A DNA stretch of 64,000 nucleotides from Streptomyces humidus (GTDB taxonomy: Bacteria > Actinomycetota > Actinomycetes > Streptomycetales > Streptomycetaceae): contig NZ_BMTL01000007.1 in the NCBI RefSeq assembly GCF_014649655.1, positions 124,001 to 188,000 of the forward strand. The letters run 5' to 3'. Within the stretch, counting starts at the first letter, position 1, and each line of letters begins with the position of its first letter. The notes below the pieces were generated by a model. That model did no database searches. It had not been told where the DNA came from and saw only the letters and a program-made list of their open reading frames with translations. Shown piece by piece: positions 8,254 through 17,613 of this stretch. The position numbers and the translations under genes are program-made.

Positions 8254-9216
8254 CTAGACCTCCCCCGAGGTCATGTCGTCACGAAGTCGCAGGAAGCGCA
8301 CGGGGTGCCGGTACGTTCCCAGGTCCACAGCGGTATCGACATCGATCTCGGCGACGAGGTCGGGTACGACGGTCTGGAAGATGAGCGGCTCGGAGGCGCC
8401 CCACCCGGCGGAGAAGCGACGGCCGTACCAGGGGTGCTCCTGCCCGGCGGGGCGCAGTGCGACGCCCAGTTCGGCTGACGCGGGCCGGGACAGCGGTGTG
8501 GAGCGGGCGATCAGCTGGAGCCGGCCCGCGGGGTCGAGACGGCCGAACAGGAGGCTCTTCGGAGCGTGAACGGTTCCGGTGACCGCTCCGATGATCCCCT
8601 CCGCCGTCGTGCGTGTCCGCAGCTTTTGCCACCCGCGCTCTCCGGGCCGGTACCGGGAGCCCGGGTCCTTGATCATGACACCCTCGACGCCAGCCGTGCC
8701 CCAGGCCGGGTCCAGCCAGGACAACGCGGTCTCCCGGTCTGAGGTCTGCGGGCACAGGGCCCAGGGGGCGGCCAGCCGGCGCGAGGTGAAGAGGTCCTCG
8801 AGCGCAGCCCTGCGCCGGTGAAGGGGTTCGTCAAGGAGGACGGTGCCGGCGACTTCCAGGAGGTCGAAGACGATCAGGTAGGCGGGCTCCTGGCGGGCGG
8901 CGTGCTCCGCGGTCGCTCCCCGGCGCCGGGCTCGCCGCTGAAGGGCGGAGAAATCAAGCCCGTGCTCGCTCCACACCACCAGCTCCGCGTCCAGGACCGC
9001 CTCGACACCCAGGGCGGCCGCGGCCCGGACGACCTCCGGGAACGCCGGCCCGAGGTCCGCGCCACGCCGGGACTGGATGTAGGGCGTCGGGCGGGCGAAG
9101 ACGAGGGTGCGGTAACCGTCCGCCTTCTGTTCGAACAGCGGCGGCCTTGATCCGGCGCGCGGCAGCGTGGTCACGGAGCGGGCCAGCATGGGCTCGACGG
9201 GCGGCGAGAGGTGCAC
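8254..9216 (-). CDS. ATP-dependent DNA ligase
   Basis: A 320-residue ATP-dependent polynucleotide ligase that seals nicks through a Lys-AMP intermediate. Motif I is FEQKADGYR (adenylated K31, R36). Motif IIIa-like IVFDLL follows, motif IV is VEGVMIKD and motif V is GWQKLRTRT. A C-terminal OB-fold region ends the protein. The length fits the stand-alone LigC/LigD ligase-domain class of actinobacteria, and no polymerase or nuclease domain is fused. The first codons (MHLSPPVEPMLARSV) are typical for this class, which supports the ATG at 9216. The error-prone polymerase cassette next to it suggests a DNA-repair neighbourhood; a second, NAD-dependent ligase lies at 43.9 kb. Confidence 0.9.
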   Translation of the reverse strand: MHLSPPVEPMLARSVTTLPRAGSRPPLFEQKADGYRTLVFARPTPYIQSRRGADLGPAFPEVVRAAAALGVEAVLDAELVVWSEHGLDFSALQRRARRRGATAEHAARQEPAYLIVFDLLEVAGTVLLDEPLHRRRAALEDLFTSRRLAAPWALCPQTSDRETALSWLDPAWGTAGVEGVMIKDPGSRYRPGERGWQKLRTRTTAEGIIGAVTGTVHAPKSLLFGRLDPAGRLQLIARSTPLSRPASAELGVALRPAGQEHPWYGRRFSAGWGASEPLIFQTVVPDLVAEIDVDTAVDLGTYRHPVRFLRLRDDMTSGEV

Positions 9217-9314
9217 CCTCCACTCCTACGCGATCCGCCCCAGGCCCGCCCTTCGGCCGGCGGCAGGGACTCGGTGCCGATACACGGCCGGATGCGCATA
9301 CGTCTGCTGCTGGC

Positions 9315-9656
9315 TCAGGCATGGCTGAGGATGACCAGCAGCGCGGTGCCCTCGGCGAGCACCTGGACGGTGAGCGCCGCCTGCCGCATCCGTACGGCCG
9401 GCGCGGCCAGTGCGACAAGCAACGCCACCGTGCCGACGCCGGCACTCCACTTGAACACCCAGCTGGGCAGGCCGGGGGTGCACTGCTCGCCGTAGGTCAC
9501 GCACCGGGAGGCCTGCTCCGAGGCCAGCGTCAGGATCCCGGTCACCACAGCTGCCGGCACGAACAGGAGTGCGGCCAGGGCGGCCCACAGTCGTGTGCGC
9601 TCCCTCGGGGCCGGAGACTGCACAAGGCGAGCGGAAGCGGGTGCGGAGGCGTTCAT
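9315..9656 (-). CDS. Small membrane protein
   Basis: 113 residues with three predicted membrane segments: LWAALAALLFVPAAVVTGIL, VFKWSAGVGTVALLVALAA and LTVQVLAEGTALLVIL. Two Cys (RCVTYGEQC) lie in the loop after the first segment, on the presumed outer face. No family is recognised. ATG at 9656 after a G-run; the space to the LexA box of the divergent dnaE2 gene is about 150 nt. Confidence 0.6.
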   Translation of the reverse strand: MNASAPASARLVQSPAPRERTRLWAALAALLFVPAAVVTGILTLASEQASRCVTYGEQCTPGLPSWVFKWSAGVGTVALLVALAAPAVRMRQAALTVQVLAEGTALLVILSHA

Positions 9657-9806
9657 GCCCCCATCAAAGGTGGGCGGCCGGCGCCGCACAGCCGATCGGC
9701 TACTCAGATCTCGGGCGTCACGTACTCAGACATGCGGTCCTGCCCCCTCTGTACACCTCCCTCGCGACCCTGGATGGCCGAACAATGATGTCCGGAACTC
9801 GCATGT

Positions 9807-9822
9807 TCGAATTAATGTTCGA
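9807..9822 (+). promoter_or_regulatory. LexA-type SOS box upstream of dnaE2
   Basis: TCGAATTAATGTTCGA is a 16-bp near-palindrome that differs at one position from the actinobacterial LexA operator TCGAAC-N4-GTTCGA. It lies 61 nt before the dnaE2 start in an AT-rich patch that is unusual here, with a possible -10 (GATACA) just downstream. This fits the known DNA-damage control of dnaE2 cassettes in actinobacteria. Confidence 0.8.
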
Positions 9823-9883
9823 TACAGTCGAGAGTGACTGGATCGGTTGGTACGGGTTTGGGGGTATCTGGGCGGAGGGTGTC

Positions 9884-12800
9884 ATGCGAGGAGGCGTCCC
9901 ACACCTACACGTCAGCAGTGGGTTTTCGGCCCGCTACGGCGCCTCGCACCCGCGCGACATCATCGCCCGAGCCGCCGAACGCGAGATCGGGACGGTGGCG
10001 TTGACCGACCGCGACATGGTCACCGGAACGGTGCGCTTCGCGAAGGCCGCCGCGGCCGCCGGAGTGAAGCCTGTATTCGGCGTCGATCTCGGCGTCGCCG
10101 CCCATGTCCCACCGGCCGAGGTACGCCACCGGTCCCCAGTACGCGGCGGCGCCCATGTCACCGAGGCCGCCTTCCGGGCCACGTTCCTGGCCCAGGATGC
10201 GAGCGGGTGGGCGCGGCTGTGCCGGATGGTGTCCTGCGCGCACGCCGAAGCCTTCCCCGCGGGCAAGCCGCCCACAGCGTCCTGGGAGATGCTCGCCCAG
10301 CACGCCGGCGATGGCCTGACGGTGCTGCTCGGTCCCGCATCGGAGCCCCTGCGCGCCCTCGCCGCCGGCCGCCCGGACGTCGCCGAACGACTCCTCGCCC
10401 CATGGCGGCAGATCACCGGCGACGGACTGCGGCTGGAAATCGTGTGCTGGGGCCTGTCCGGCACCGGCCCGGGCTCTGTCCGCCTCGCCGCGCACACCCT
10501 GACGCTCGCCGACCACCTTGCCATTCCGGCCGTTCTGACCAACGCCGTCCGCTACGCCGACCCCGCCCAGCACCGGATCGCGGACGTGCTGGACGCGGCC
10601 CGGCTGCTGCGGCCCATCGACCGGCGGCGCCTGGACTGCGGTGAACGCTGGCTCAAGGACGGGCCCGCGATGACCGAGATCGCCGAGCGGGTGGCGGCCG
10701 CCGCCGGGGCGGACCGACGCCGCGCCGAGCGGCTGATCGCCGATACCGCCCTGATCGCGGACGCGTGCGACGTCGACCCGGCCCGGGATCTGGGGCTCGG
10801 GGTGCCGCACTTCCCCGAGCCCTCCGTGGTCGGCGCCGAGCCGGGGCCTGACGGGGCCATGCGGCTGCTGCGCCAGCGGTGCGAGAGCGGCATGGTCGCC
10901 CGCAGCCTCGACCGCGACCAGCGCGCAATGGACCAGCTCGACTACGAGCTCGGCATCATCGGCCGCCTGCACTTCGAGCCGTACTTCCTTGCCGTGGCCC
11001 AAGTCGTCGCCGATGTGCGGGACATGGGCATCCGGGTCGCAGCCCGCGGCTCCGGCGCCGGCTCCATGGTCAACCACTCCCTCTTCGTCGCCACCGCGAA
11101 CCCACTGGAACACGGGCTGCTCTTCGAACGCTTCCTCAGTGAACGGCGGACGTCACTGCCGGACATCGACGTCGACGTCGAGTCTGCGCGCCGCCTGGAG
11201 GTCTACGACCGGATCATCGACCGCTTCGGACGGCAGAGGGTCGCGGTCACGGGCATGCCCGAGACCTACCGAGCCCGGCACGCCCTCCGGGATGCCGGCC
11301 TCGCGCTCGGGCTGGCTCCGGCCACCGTGGACCGCATCGCGAAGTCCTTCCCGCACATCCGCGCCTGCGACATCCGCTCGGCCCTCACCGAGCTCCCCGA
11401 GCTGCGGCAACTCGCTGCTGAGGCGGAGCAGTTCGGGCCGCTGTGGGAGCTCGCCGAAGGGCTGGACGCTCTGCCGCGCGGAATCGCCATGCACCCGTGC
11501 GGGGTGATCCTCTCCAACGTGAGCCTCCTGGACCGGCTGCCGGTGCAGCCCACGCCTGGCGGCGAGTACCCGATGCTCCAGGCGGACAAAGAGGACGTTG
11601 AGGACATGGGCCTGCTCAAGCTGGACGTCCTGGGGGTCCGGATGCAGTCCGCCATGGCTCACGCGGTGAAGGAGATCCGCCGCACGACCGGCCGGGCGAT
11701 CGACCTCGACAACGCCGACCACGTCCCGCTCGACGACCGGTTCGCTTTCGCGCTCATCCAGAACTCCGACACGGTCGGGATGTTCCAGCTCGAGTCGCCC
11801 GGCCAGCAAGATCTGGTCGGCCGGCTCCAGCCCCGCGGCCCGCAGGACGTGATCGCGGACATCTCCCTGTTCCGCCCGGGTCCGGTCCAGGGCGGTATGC
11901 CCGCCCTCTTCATCGCCGCCCGCCACGGCGCCGCACCCGTCTACCCGCACCCCGACCTGGAACCGGTCCTGCGCGATACGTACGGGGTGACGATCTGGCA
12001 CGAACAAATCATCGACATCCTGGCGGTCATGACCGGCTGCGACCGCGCGCTGGCCGAAGTAGCCCGCCGCGCCCTCAGCGACGAGCAGCGCCTGGCGAGG
12101 GTCGAGGCTTGGTTCCGGCAGCTCGCCGAGGCCCGCGGCTACAGCCCGACCGTGCTGGACAACGTCTGGGAGATCGTCTCGTCGTTCGGGGCATACGGAT
12201 TTTGCCGGGCCCACGCGGTGGCGTTCGCCGTACCGGCGCTGCAGTCCGCGTGGCTCAAGGCCCATCACCCCGCCGCGCTCTACGCCGGGCTGCTCGAGCA
12301 CGACCCGGGCATGTGGCCGGCCCGGGTGATCGTCGCCGACGCCCGCCGCCATGACGTTCCCGTCCTGCCCGTCGACATCAACCGTTCACAGCCGCAGTAC
12401 ACGGTCGAACGGACCGCATCCGGCTGGGGCGTGCGGATCTCCCTCGCCTCCGTGCACGGCATCTCGGACGACGAGGTCACGAGAATCGCCGAGGGCCAGC
12501 CCTTCACCTCCCTGCAGGACCTCTACGCCCGTGCTCACCCCAAGCTCCCGACGGTCGAGCGGCTCATTCGCATCGGCGCCCTCGACCCGCTCAAGGGGGA
12601 GTCGTCGCGGCGGGACCTGCTGCTGCAGGCGACAGAGCTCCACCGCCAGACCCGCAGCCGGCCGGGCGTCGGCCAGCTGCAGCTGGACACCCCGCTCGAT
12701 GCCGCCGGCCCGTCCGGGCTGCGGGAGATGACCGCCCGCGAGCGGCTGGAGGCGGAGCTCGGCGTCCTGAAGATCGACGTCTCCCGGCACCTGATGGAGG

Positions 12801-13330
12801 ACCACCACCGGCTGCTGCGCGAGATCGGCGCCACCGACGCCAAGCACCTGCGCGCCATGCATCCCGGACAGCGCGTCCTTGTCGCCGGCGTCCGAGCATC
12901 CACCCAGACTCCGCCGATCGCGTCCGGGAGGCGCATCATCTTCGTCACCCTCGAAGACGGCTCCGGCCTCGTCGACCTCGCCTTCTTCGAGGACTCTCAC
13001 GAACGGTGCGCGCACACGATCTTCCACCACGGCCTGCTCCTCGTCCGCGGCACCGTTGAAGCCCGCGGACCCCGGCGCACCGTCGTCGGCGAGATGGCCT
13101 GGGATCTTGACGAGCTCGCCGCCGCCCGCGCCACCCACGGGCCGCAAGCCGTCCTTGAGCTCCTGGGCCAGGCCCCCGCGGCCACCCCCGCCCAGGCCAG
13201 CCCGTCGCGGGCGATCCCCGTCGGCACCGCGGGCGCTCTCATGCACCCCTGGAGCGATCTTCAGCCCGCCGGAAGCCGATCAGCCGACCTCACCCGCTTC
13301 GGGCACAAGAGCCAAGGGAGCGCCGGATGA
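9884..13330 (+). CDS. dnaE2: Error-prone DNA polymerase III alpha subunit DnaE2 (ImuC)
   Basis: 1148 residues, normal for DnaE2, the alternative C-family polymerase used in damage-induced mutagenesis. The N-terminal PHP domain starts with HLHVSSGFSARYGASHP (residues 7-23). The polymerase active site includes RGSGAGSMV, then LPDIDVDVE near 425-433 with the paired metal-binding aspartates, and the third acidic site in DMGLLKLDVLG. The fingers/thumb region has QSDTVGMFQLES-type sequence and EQIIDILAVMTG. An OB fold lies near 995-1085 (RVLVAGVRAST, IIFVTLEDGSG). No exonuclease domain or tau-binding tail is seen. The ATG at 9884 follows GCGGAGG, 61 nt after the LexA box. The stop overlaps the next start (ATGA), so it is coupled to the ImuB-like gene. 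Confidence 0.92.
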   Translation: MRGGVPHLHVSSGFSARYGASHPRDIIARAAEREIGTVALTDRDMVTGTVRFAKAAAAAGVKPVFGVDLGVAAHVPPAEVRHRSPVRGGAHVTEAAFRATFLAQDASGWARLCRMVSCAHAEAFPAGKPPTASWEMLAQHAGDGLTVLLGPASEPLRALAAGRPDVAERLLAPWRQITGDGLRLEIVCWGLSGTGPGSVRLAAHTLTLADHLAIPAVLTNAVRYADPAQHRIADVLDAARLLRPIDRRRLDCGERWLKDGPAMTEIAERVAAAAGADRRRAERLIADTALIADACDVDPARDLGLGVPHFPEPSVVGAEPGPDGAMRLLRQRCESGMVARSLDRDQRAMDQLDYELGIIGRLHFEPYFLAVAQVVADVRDMGIRVAARGSGAGSMVNHSLFVATANPLEHGLLFERFLSERRTSLPDIDVDVESARRLEVYDRIIDRFGRQRVAVTGMPETYRARHALRDAGLALGLAPATVDRIAKSFPHIRACDIRSALTELPELRQLAAEAEQFGPLWELAEGLDALPRGIAMHPCGVILSNVSLLDRLPVQPTPGGEYPMLQADKEDVEDMGLLKLDVLGVRMQSAMAHAVKEIRRTTGRAIDLDNADHVPLDDRFAFALIQNSDTVGMFQLESPGQQDLVGRLQPRGPQDVIADISLFRPGPVQGGMPALFIAARHGAAPVYPHPDLEPVLRDTYGVTIWHEQIIDILAVMTGCDRALAEVARRALSDEQRLARVEAWFRQLAEARGYSPTVLDNVWEIVSSFGAYGFCRAHAVAFAVPALQSAWLKAHHPAALYAGLLEHDPGMWPARVIVADARRHDVPVLPVDINRSQPQYTVERTASGWGVRISLASVHGISDDEVTRIAEGQPFTSLQDLYARAHPKLPTVERLIRIGALDPLKGESSRRDLLLQATELHRQTRSRPGVGQLQLDTPLDAAGPSGLREMTARERLEAELGVLKIDVSRHLMEDHHRLLREIGATDAKHLRAMHPGQRVLVAGVRASTQTPPIASGRRIIFVTLEDGSGLVDLAFFEDSHERCAHTIFHHGLLLVRGTVEARGPRRTVVGEMAWDLDELAAARATHGPQAVLELLGQAPAATPAQASPSRAIPVGTAGALMHPWSDLQPAGSRSADLTRFGHKSQGSAG

Positions 13331-14331
13331 CCCCTGCCAGGAACCCGCGGCCGCGCGCGATTCTGCGGATCCACTTCCATCCCGTGGAGCGCAACGACGA
13401 GCTGTACGGACACCTGCTCACCGTGCTGGACGGCATCAGCCCCCGCATCGAGCCGCTGCCCGCCGACTGGTCCGCATACGTCGACCTCACCGGCGCCCTC
13501 ACCTTCTGGGACCGCGATGTCGAAGGCCTCATCGCCGTGCTCCGCCTGCGCCTGCTCGCGCTCCACGGCGTCCAGAGCTCGGCCGGCGCCGGTCCCACGC
13601 GCGGTATCGCGGCGATGGCCGCGGACGCCACCCCGCCCGGCGCCGCCACGGTGGTCGTCGACGACCCGTACGAGATCGCTGCGTTCCTCCGACCGAAGCC
13701 AGCAGCGGCCCTGCCCGGCATCGGCCCCAAGACGGCCCGCACCCTCGCCCGCTACGGCATCACCACCGTCGGCGACATCGCCGACACCCCGCTCACCACG
13801 CTCCAGCGAATCCTCGGCACCGGACCGGCCCGGCAAGCCCACGACTTCGCCCACGGCCGCGACGAGCGCCCCGTCGTCCCGGGCGCCGCCCCCAAGACCA
13901 TGAGCGCCGGACACCGGTTCGACGGCGACGAGCTCGACCCTGACCGGCACCACCGCACGGTCCTCGGCCTGGTCCAGGAGCTCGGCGCCCGGCTGCGCAC
14001 GGCCGGCGAGATCACCCAGGCCCTCACGCTCACCGTCACCTACGCCGACCGCACCCAGACCACCCGCACCCGCAGCCTCACCGAGCCGACTGCCCACCCC
14101 CCCGCCCTGGCGGCCGCCGCCCGCGACCTCCTCGCCGGCCTCGGTCTCCAACGCGCCCGGGTCCGCGCGCTCGCCCTACGAGCGGAACGCCTTCGCCCCG
14201 CCGAGTACGCCGTCCACCAGCTCACGCTCGACGATCGCGACGAGAAACTTCTCCGCCTTGAGGCTGCCCTCGACAGGGCGCGCCGTCGCTACGGTCCCGG
14301 CATCGCAGGGGCGGCATCGACCTTCGGGTGA
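13327..14331 (+). CDS. Y-family polymerase homologue lacking catalytic carboxylates (ImuB-like)
   Basis: 334 residues overlapping dnaE2 by ATGA. The Y-family layout is visible. There is a degenerate palm start RIHFHPVE (14-21), YVDLTG (51-56) and SAGAGPTRGIAAMAAD. A helix-hairpin-helix follows (LPGIGPKTARTLARYGI, near 129-145), then a little-finger domain. Active enzymes have Asp at the first strand and Asp-Glu before YVDLTG; here these positions read H and W-S. Only about 26 residues separate the two motifs, so most of the fingers is missing. Such a protein cannot be a normal polymerase and matches ImuB, the inactive adaptor that links DnaE2 to the sliding clamp. QLTLDD near residue 305 is a possible clamp-binding peptide. 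No imuA gene is nearby. Confidence 0.8.
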   Translation: MTPARNPRPRAILRIHFHPVERNDELYGHLLTVLDGISPRIEPLPADWSAYVDLTGALTFWDRDVEGLIAVLRLRLLALHGVQSSAGAGPTRGIAAMAADATPPGAATVVVDDPYEIAAFLRPKPAAALPGIGPKTARTLARYGITTVGDIADTPLTTLQRILGTGPARQAHDFAHGRDERPVVPGAAPKTMSAGHRFDGDELDPDRHHRTVLGLVQELGARLRTAGEITQALTLTVTYADRTQTTRTRSLTEPTAHPPALAAAARDLLAGLGLQRARVRALALRAERLRPAEYAVHQLTLDDRDEKLLRLEAALDRARRRYGPGIAGAASTFG

Positions 14332-14377
14332 CTCCGGCTCCGAGTCCCCACCTCAGGGCCGCAGACAAGGTCCGGTC

Positions 14378-15664
14378 TCAGCACCCGTACCGGTCGAGGA
14401 CCTCACGGGTTGCCTGGTCCAGCGGCCCAAGCGGGTGGGTGCCGCCGTCCTCGGCCGGCCCCAGGCGCAGCGTCGTCTCTCCGCTGATGGGGGTGACGAC
14501 GAGTACGCCGCCGTCCGCCGTGGCCTGGACTGCATCGTGCCGGTAGGGGGAGGCCGCGAGGCAGCCGTTCGCGTACTCCCGCTCGTAGCGTTCGTACGGG
14601 CCGGCGAAGTAGTAGCTCGCGACGGGCCCCTGCCCCTGCCACACGACGAGGGCGATCAGGCCCGCTGCGATGCCGGGCACCGCTGCGCCGAAGCCGGGCC
14701 CCTTGATCAGTTTCGGTCCGTACCGGATGACGAGCCCGATGCCCGTGCAGGCGATGAGGCCAGCTGCCATGAACAGCAACAGGGCGTGGGACAGCAGGTC
14801 GGCCTCCTTCCCGAAGGTCAGCGGCAACCCCGTGCATGCGAGCACCAGCCAGCCCAGTCCGGCCAGGGTCACACCCTCGTAGACGTTCAGCTTCGCCGGC
14901 CACTTCGCCCGGTCTGGCACCAGCTGCCGCTCGCGTCCCACCCAGCGCCCGGCGCCGCGCAGCCGCCCCGGCTGCGGTGCGACGCCTGCGGCCCGGTGCT
15001 CGACGAGGAGTGCAAGGACTGCGTCCCCGAAGGCAACGGCTCGGGTGTGCACCGCGAACCGGTCGCTCGACAACCGGGTGAACTCAGCCTCACGACCGGG
15101 CTGGATGCGCGTTCCGCTGCCCTGGGGGAAGGCACGGTTGATCGGGTGACCCGGGTCGGGGAAACCGGGAAGCGTGGGCGCCGACCGGCCCCCACCGCCG
15201 ACCAGATCGGCCACTGCATGGCCCGTCCGCTCGGGGATGAAGGACTCGTACAGCCGGTCCACCTGCCGCTCGCCATGAAGGCTGGCCTGCAGGGCCTCGG
15301 CCTGCTCGAGGACCGCGGTCAGGAGAGGATCGGTCGGGGCGCTGCGCATCTTCTCCAGTGCGGCGTCCCGGGGAATGGCCCGCCACACTCCGCCGAGCCG
15401 GTCGACCGTCCGGGCCTTCCACGCATTGCGGAAGTACGGCCAGATGAGGGCGACCGGTAGCCGCCGGGGCGGACGCCGGTCGCTCAGGTGGGCACGCAGC
15501 AGCATGCCCGCGCTGCGGAGATAGTCGGTCTCGGCCGCATAGGAGATCGCGACGGCGGTCGTCCGCTCTGTGCTCGGAGCGTCGTCCACGCGCTGGGCGG
15601 CTGCTCGGGCGGCGTCACCCTGGGCGCTCAACTCGGCGATGGCCCGATGCCAGTGGCTGCTCAC
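14378..15664 (-). CDS. Membrane protein of unknown function
   Basis: 428 residues. The N-terminal half is soluble and helical (WHRAIAELSAQGDAARAAAQ). The C-terminal third holds about four membrane segments (LAGLGWLVLACTGLPLTF, HALLLFMAAGLIACTGIGLV, FGAAVPGIAAGLIALVVW) and then a short extracytoplasmic or cytoplasmic tail ending in DRYGC. The GTG at 15664 was preferred because AGAGGGGG precedes it. It is convergent with the ImuB-like gene; 46 nt between them show no clear hairpin. Family not recognised. Confidence 0.6.
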   Translation of the reverse strand: MSSHWHRAIAELSAQGDAARAAAQRVDDAPSTERTTAVAISYAAETDYLRSAGMLLRAHLSDRRPPRRLPVALIWPYFRNAWKARTVDRLGGVWRAIPRDAALEKMRSAPTDPLLTAVLEQAEALQASLHGERQVDRLYESFIPERTGHAVADLVGGGGRSAPTLPGFPDPGHPINRAFPQGSGTRIQPGREAEFTRLSSDRFAVHTRAVAFGDAVLALLVEHRAAGVAPQPGRLRGAGRWVGRERQLVPDRAKWPAKLNVYEGVTLAGLGWLVLACTGLPLTFGKEADLLSHALLLFMAAGLIACTGIGLVIRYGPKLIKGPGFGAAVPGIAAGLIALVVWQGQGPVASYYFAGPYERYEREYANGCLAASPYRHDAVQATADGGVLVVTPISGETTLRLGPAEDGGTHPLGPLDQATREVLDRYGC

Positions 15665-15731
15665 CGGCCGCCCCCTCTGTCCCCCGGTCTGGTGTCGCCC
15701 TGAGGTTACCCGCACGGTCCGACACAGCAAT

Positions 15732-15760
15732 CTCCCCGGCCAGGGCCACCGGCCGGGGAG
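15732..15760 (-). terminator. Terminator hairpin after the DUF2637 gene
   Basis: CTCCCCGGCC at 15732-15741 pairs perfectly with GGCCGGGGAG at 15751-15760 across a 9-nt loop, 17 nt past the stop of the DUF2637 gene. Confidence 0.75.
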
Positions 15761-15776
15761 GTCGTAACCGCAGGGG

Positions 15777-17423
15777 TCAGGCCGCCACTGCGTGACCGGA
15801 GTCAGCCTGCTGCTGGTGGCGGGACCAGTTCAGGTCGACGTGGGTGGCACCCTCGCGGACCAGGATGGGGCCGTGCGTCCTCTCCAGCCGGCGGTACTCG
15901 TTGCCGCCCGAGTTCGGGTTCTTGTAGCCGGCCCACTTGCCCAAGTCGGCTTGTGTCAAAGCCACACCCGCGGCCTGGTGGGCGACATAGATGCGCTCGG
16001 CCCGCTGGCGCTGGGACAGGTTCGGCGGCAGCACCGACAGGTCGATCTCGATACTCACCCGCTCTCGTGCATCCTCCTCTGCGTCCTCGTCCGGCGGGGT
16101 GTCGTGCTCCGGGTCCGGCTCGTCCTGGTCCAGGTCGGCATTCTCGTCGCCAGGCAGCAGCTCGTCCTCGCCAGCCTGCTTCGCGGGCTCGCCCACCTTG
16201 GAAGCCTCGACAGGGTCTGCCGCGCCCTCCCGCGACCCCGGCTCAGCCTCGCCCGGCTGGCCTTCGGGCGCACGCTTCGCGGCCAGGTCGCCGGATTCCG
16301 GCCCAGAACCCATGCCCTCGGGCTCCGGCTCCGGTTCGGTCATGGCCGCAGCTGCAGGCTCCGCCACCGGCTCCGGCTCCGGCTCCGGTTCGGGTGCCGC
16401 CGCTGCTGTAGGAGCTGCCGCCGGCTCGGGGGCCGGGCGCGGCTCAGGCACTGCGGCGGGCGCCGGGGCCGCGGTCGCCGGTGCCGCCGGTGCGGGTTCG
16501 TGCGGTACGGCACCGGGTTCGATGGCCGCGGCCGCCGGCGGTGCCGTCGCGGCCACCGCTGTGGGCGCAGGCTCCTCGGCCTTCTGGGCGGCAGGCTGCA
16601 CGGGACCGGCGGTCAGGGCGTTCATGGGCGCCGTGGTGACGGCCGGGGGCGCGGCGGTCTCGGCCCGCTCCACGGTCACCTCTGCCGTGGCGGGCGCAGC
16701 CGCCGACGGGAGGGGGCGCTGGGAGCCGATCACGCGGACATTGTCGACGGTCGCCAGGAGCTCGGCCCGCCACGCCTTCCACATCTTCACCGGCGCGCCG
16801 ATCGGCCAGGGCAGCCACAGCAGCAGGCTGTAGTTGCGGTCGCGGTCGGCCTTGCGACGCTTCTGCCGTCCCATGATCACTTGCTCGATCTTGAAGAGCA
16901 GCATCTCGAGCAGCACCGCGTACACCAGCGGGGGGACCATCGCGAGGAAGGCGGAACCGGCGCCCGCCTCGGGGGCGTGGAGGAGGTTCATCGCCGCTGA
17001 CGCGGAGACGAACCCGAGCAGCAGGATCCGCGTGATCGCGCTGGAGCGCAGGGTCAGAGCCTCGAAGAAGCGGATCAGGCTGAGGCTGAGGGCGCCGGCG
17101 TCCAGGAGCAGCGCGAACCCTGTCGCGGCGTCCCAGTCGCCGCCGTTGTGGGCGTGGGCGTACTCGCGCTGCGCCCCGAAGGAAAGCCAGGCGGCGATGC
17201 CAGCGAGGACGAACATCATCAGGCAGCCGACGCCGAGCGCGATCACGGCGAGGCGGCGCTGCCAGGCGTTGCGGCGCTGGAGGGCGAGCTGGGTGCGCTC
17301 CTCGGCGGTGGCGTTCTGCTCGGCGGCTCTGCGTCGGTTGCCGAACACCATGGCGACGGTGGCCGCAGCGCCGATTCCGGCCACGGCGAGGCCGGCGGGC
17401 AGCGCCCACTGGACGGTGGTCAT
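15777..17423 (-). CDS. DUF2637 (SpdB-like) membrane protein with C-terminal DNA-binding-like domain
   Basis: 548 residues. The first 190 hold four or five membrane segments with the DUF2637 pattern: GFALLLDAGALSLSLIRFFE, then ILLLGFVSASAAMNLLHAPE and MVPPLVYAVLLEMLLFKIEQ. DUF2637 proteins are common on Streptomyces plasmids and integrative elements, often annotated as spread (Spd) functions. A long Pro/Ala/Glu linker with PEPEPEPE repeats (about 240-435) leads to a conserved C-terminal domain. There LSQRQRAERIYVAHQAAGVA and LTQADLGKWAGYKNPNSGGN look like a helix-turn-helix. It may couple a membrane site to DNA (inference). It is preceded by a 28-codon gene whose stop overlaps this start (ATGA). 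Confidence 0.75.
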   Translation of the reverse strand: MTTVQWALPAGLAVAGIGAAATVAMVFGNRRRAAEQNATAEERTQLALQRRNAWQRRLAVIALGVGCLMMFVLAGIAAWLSFGAQREYAHAHNGGDWDAATGFALLLDAGALSLSLIRFFEALTLRSSAITRILLLGFVSASAAMNLLHAPEAGAGSAFLAMVPPLVYAVLLEMLLFKIEQVIMGRQKRRKADRDRNYSLLLWLPWPIGAPVKMWKAWRAELLATVDNVRVIGSQRPLPSAAAPATAEVTVERAETAAPPAVTTAPMNALTAGPVQPAAQKAEEPAPTAVAATAPPAAAAIEPGAVPHEPAPAAPATAAPAPAAVPEPRPAPEPAAAPTAAAAPEPEPEPEPVAEPAAAAMTEPEPEPEGMGSGPESGDLAAKRAPEGQPGEAEPGSREGAADPVEASKVGEPAKQAGEDELLPGDENADLDQDEPDPEHDTPPDEDAEEDARERVSIEIDLSVLPPNLSQRQRAERIYVAHQAAGVALTQADLGKWAGYKNPNSGGNEYRRLERTHGPILVREGATHVDLNWSRHQQQADSGHAVAA

Positions 17424-17506
17424 CGCTGTCCTCCTTCCCTGGTGTGGCCCGCCGCGGTGGTGGGCCCGGCGGGCGGGATGGCGGCGTTCTGCCGGCGGCG
17501 GCTCAT
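17420..17506 (-). CDS. Very small gene coupled to the DUF2637 gene
   Basis: A 28-codon frame, MSRRRQNAAIPPAGPTTAAG and on, basic at the start and Pro/Ala/Gly-rich after. A textbook ribosome site (GAAGGAG) lies about 8 nt before the ATG. The TGA overlaps the ATG of the DUF2637 gene as ATGA, and the DUF2637 ATG itself follows GGAC with little Shine-Dalgarno character. This suggests translational coupling, with the small frame serving as the entry site. Whether the peptide has its own job is unknown. Confidence 0.45.
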   Translation of the reverse strand: MSRRRQNAAIPPAGPTTAAGHTREGGQR

Positions 17507-17613
17507 GTGCGCGGTCTCCTTCGTCGGACGGACGGCCGAAAGGGCCCCTCGCTCTCTACAGGTGTGATCGAGCGGTGCGGTGTGACACCGGAGGTCGGTG
17601 AATCTGAGACGCG

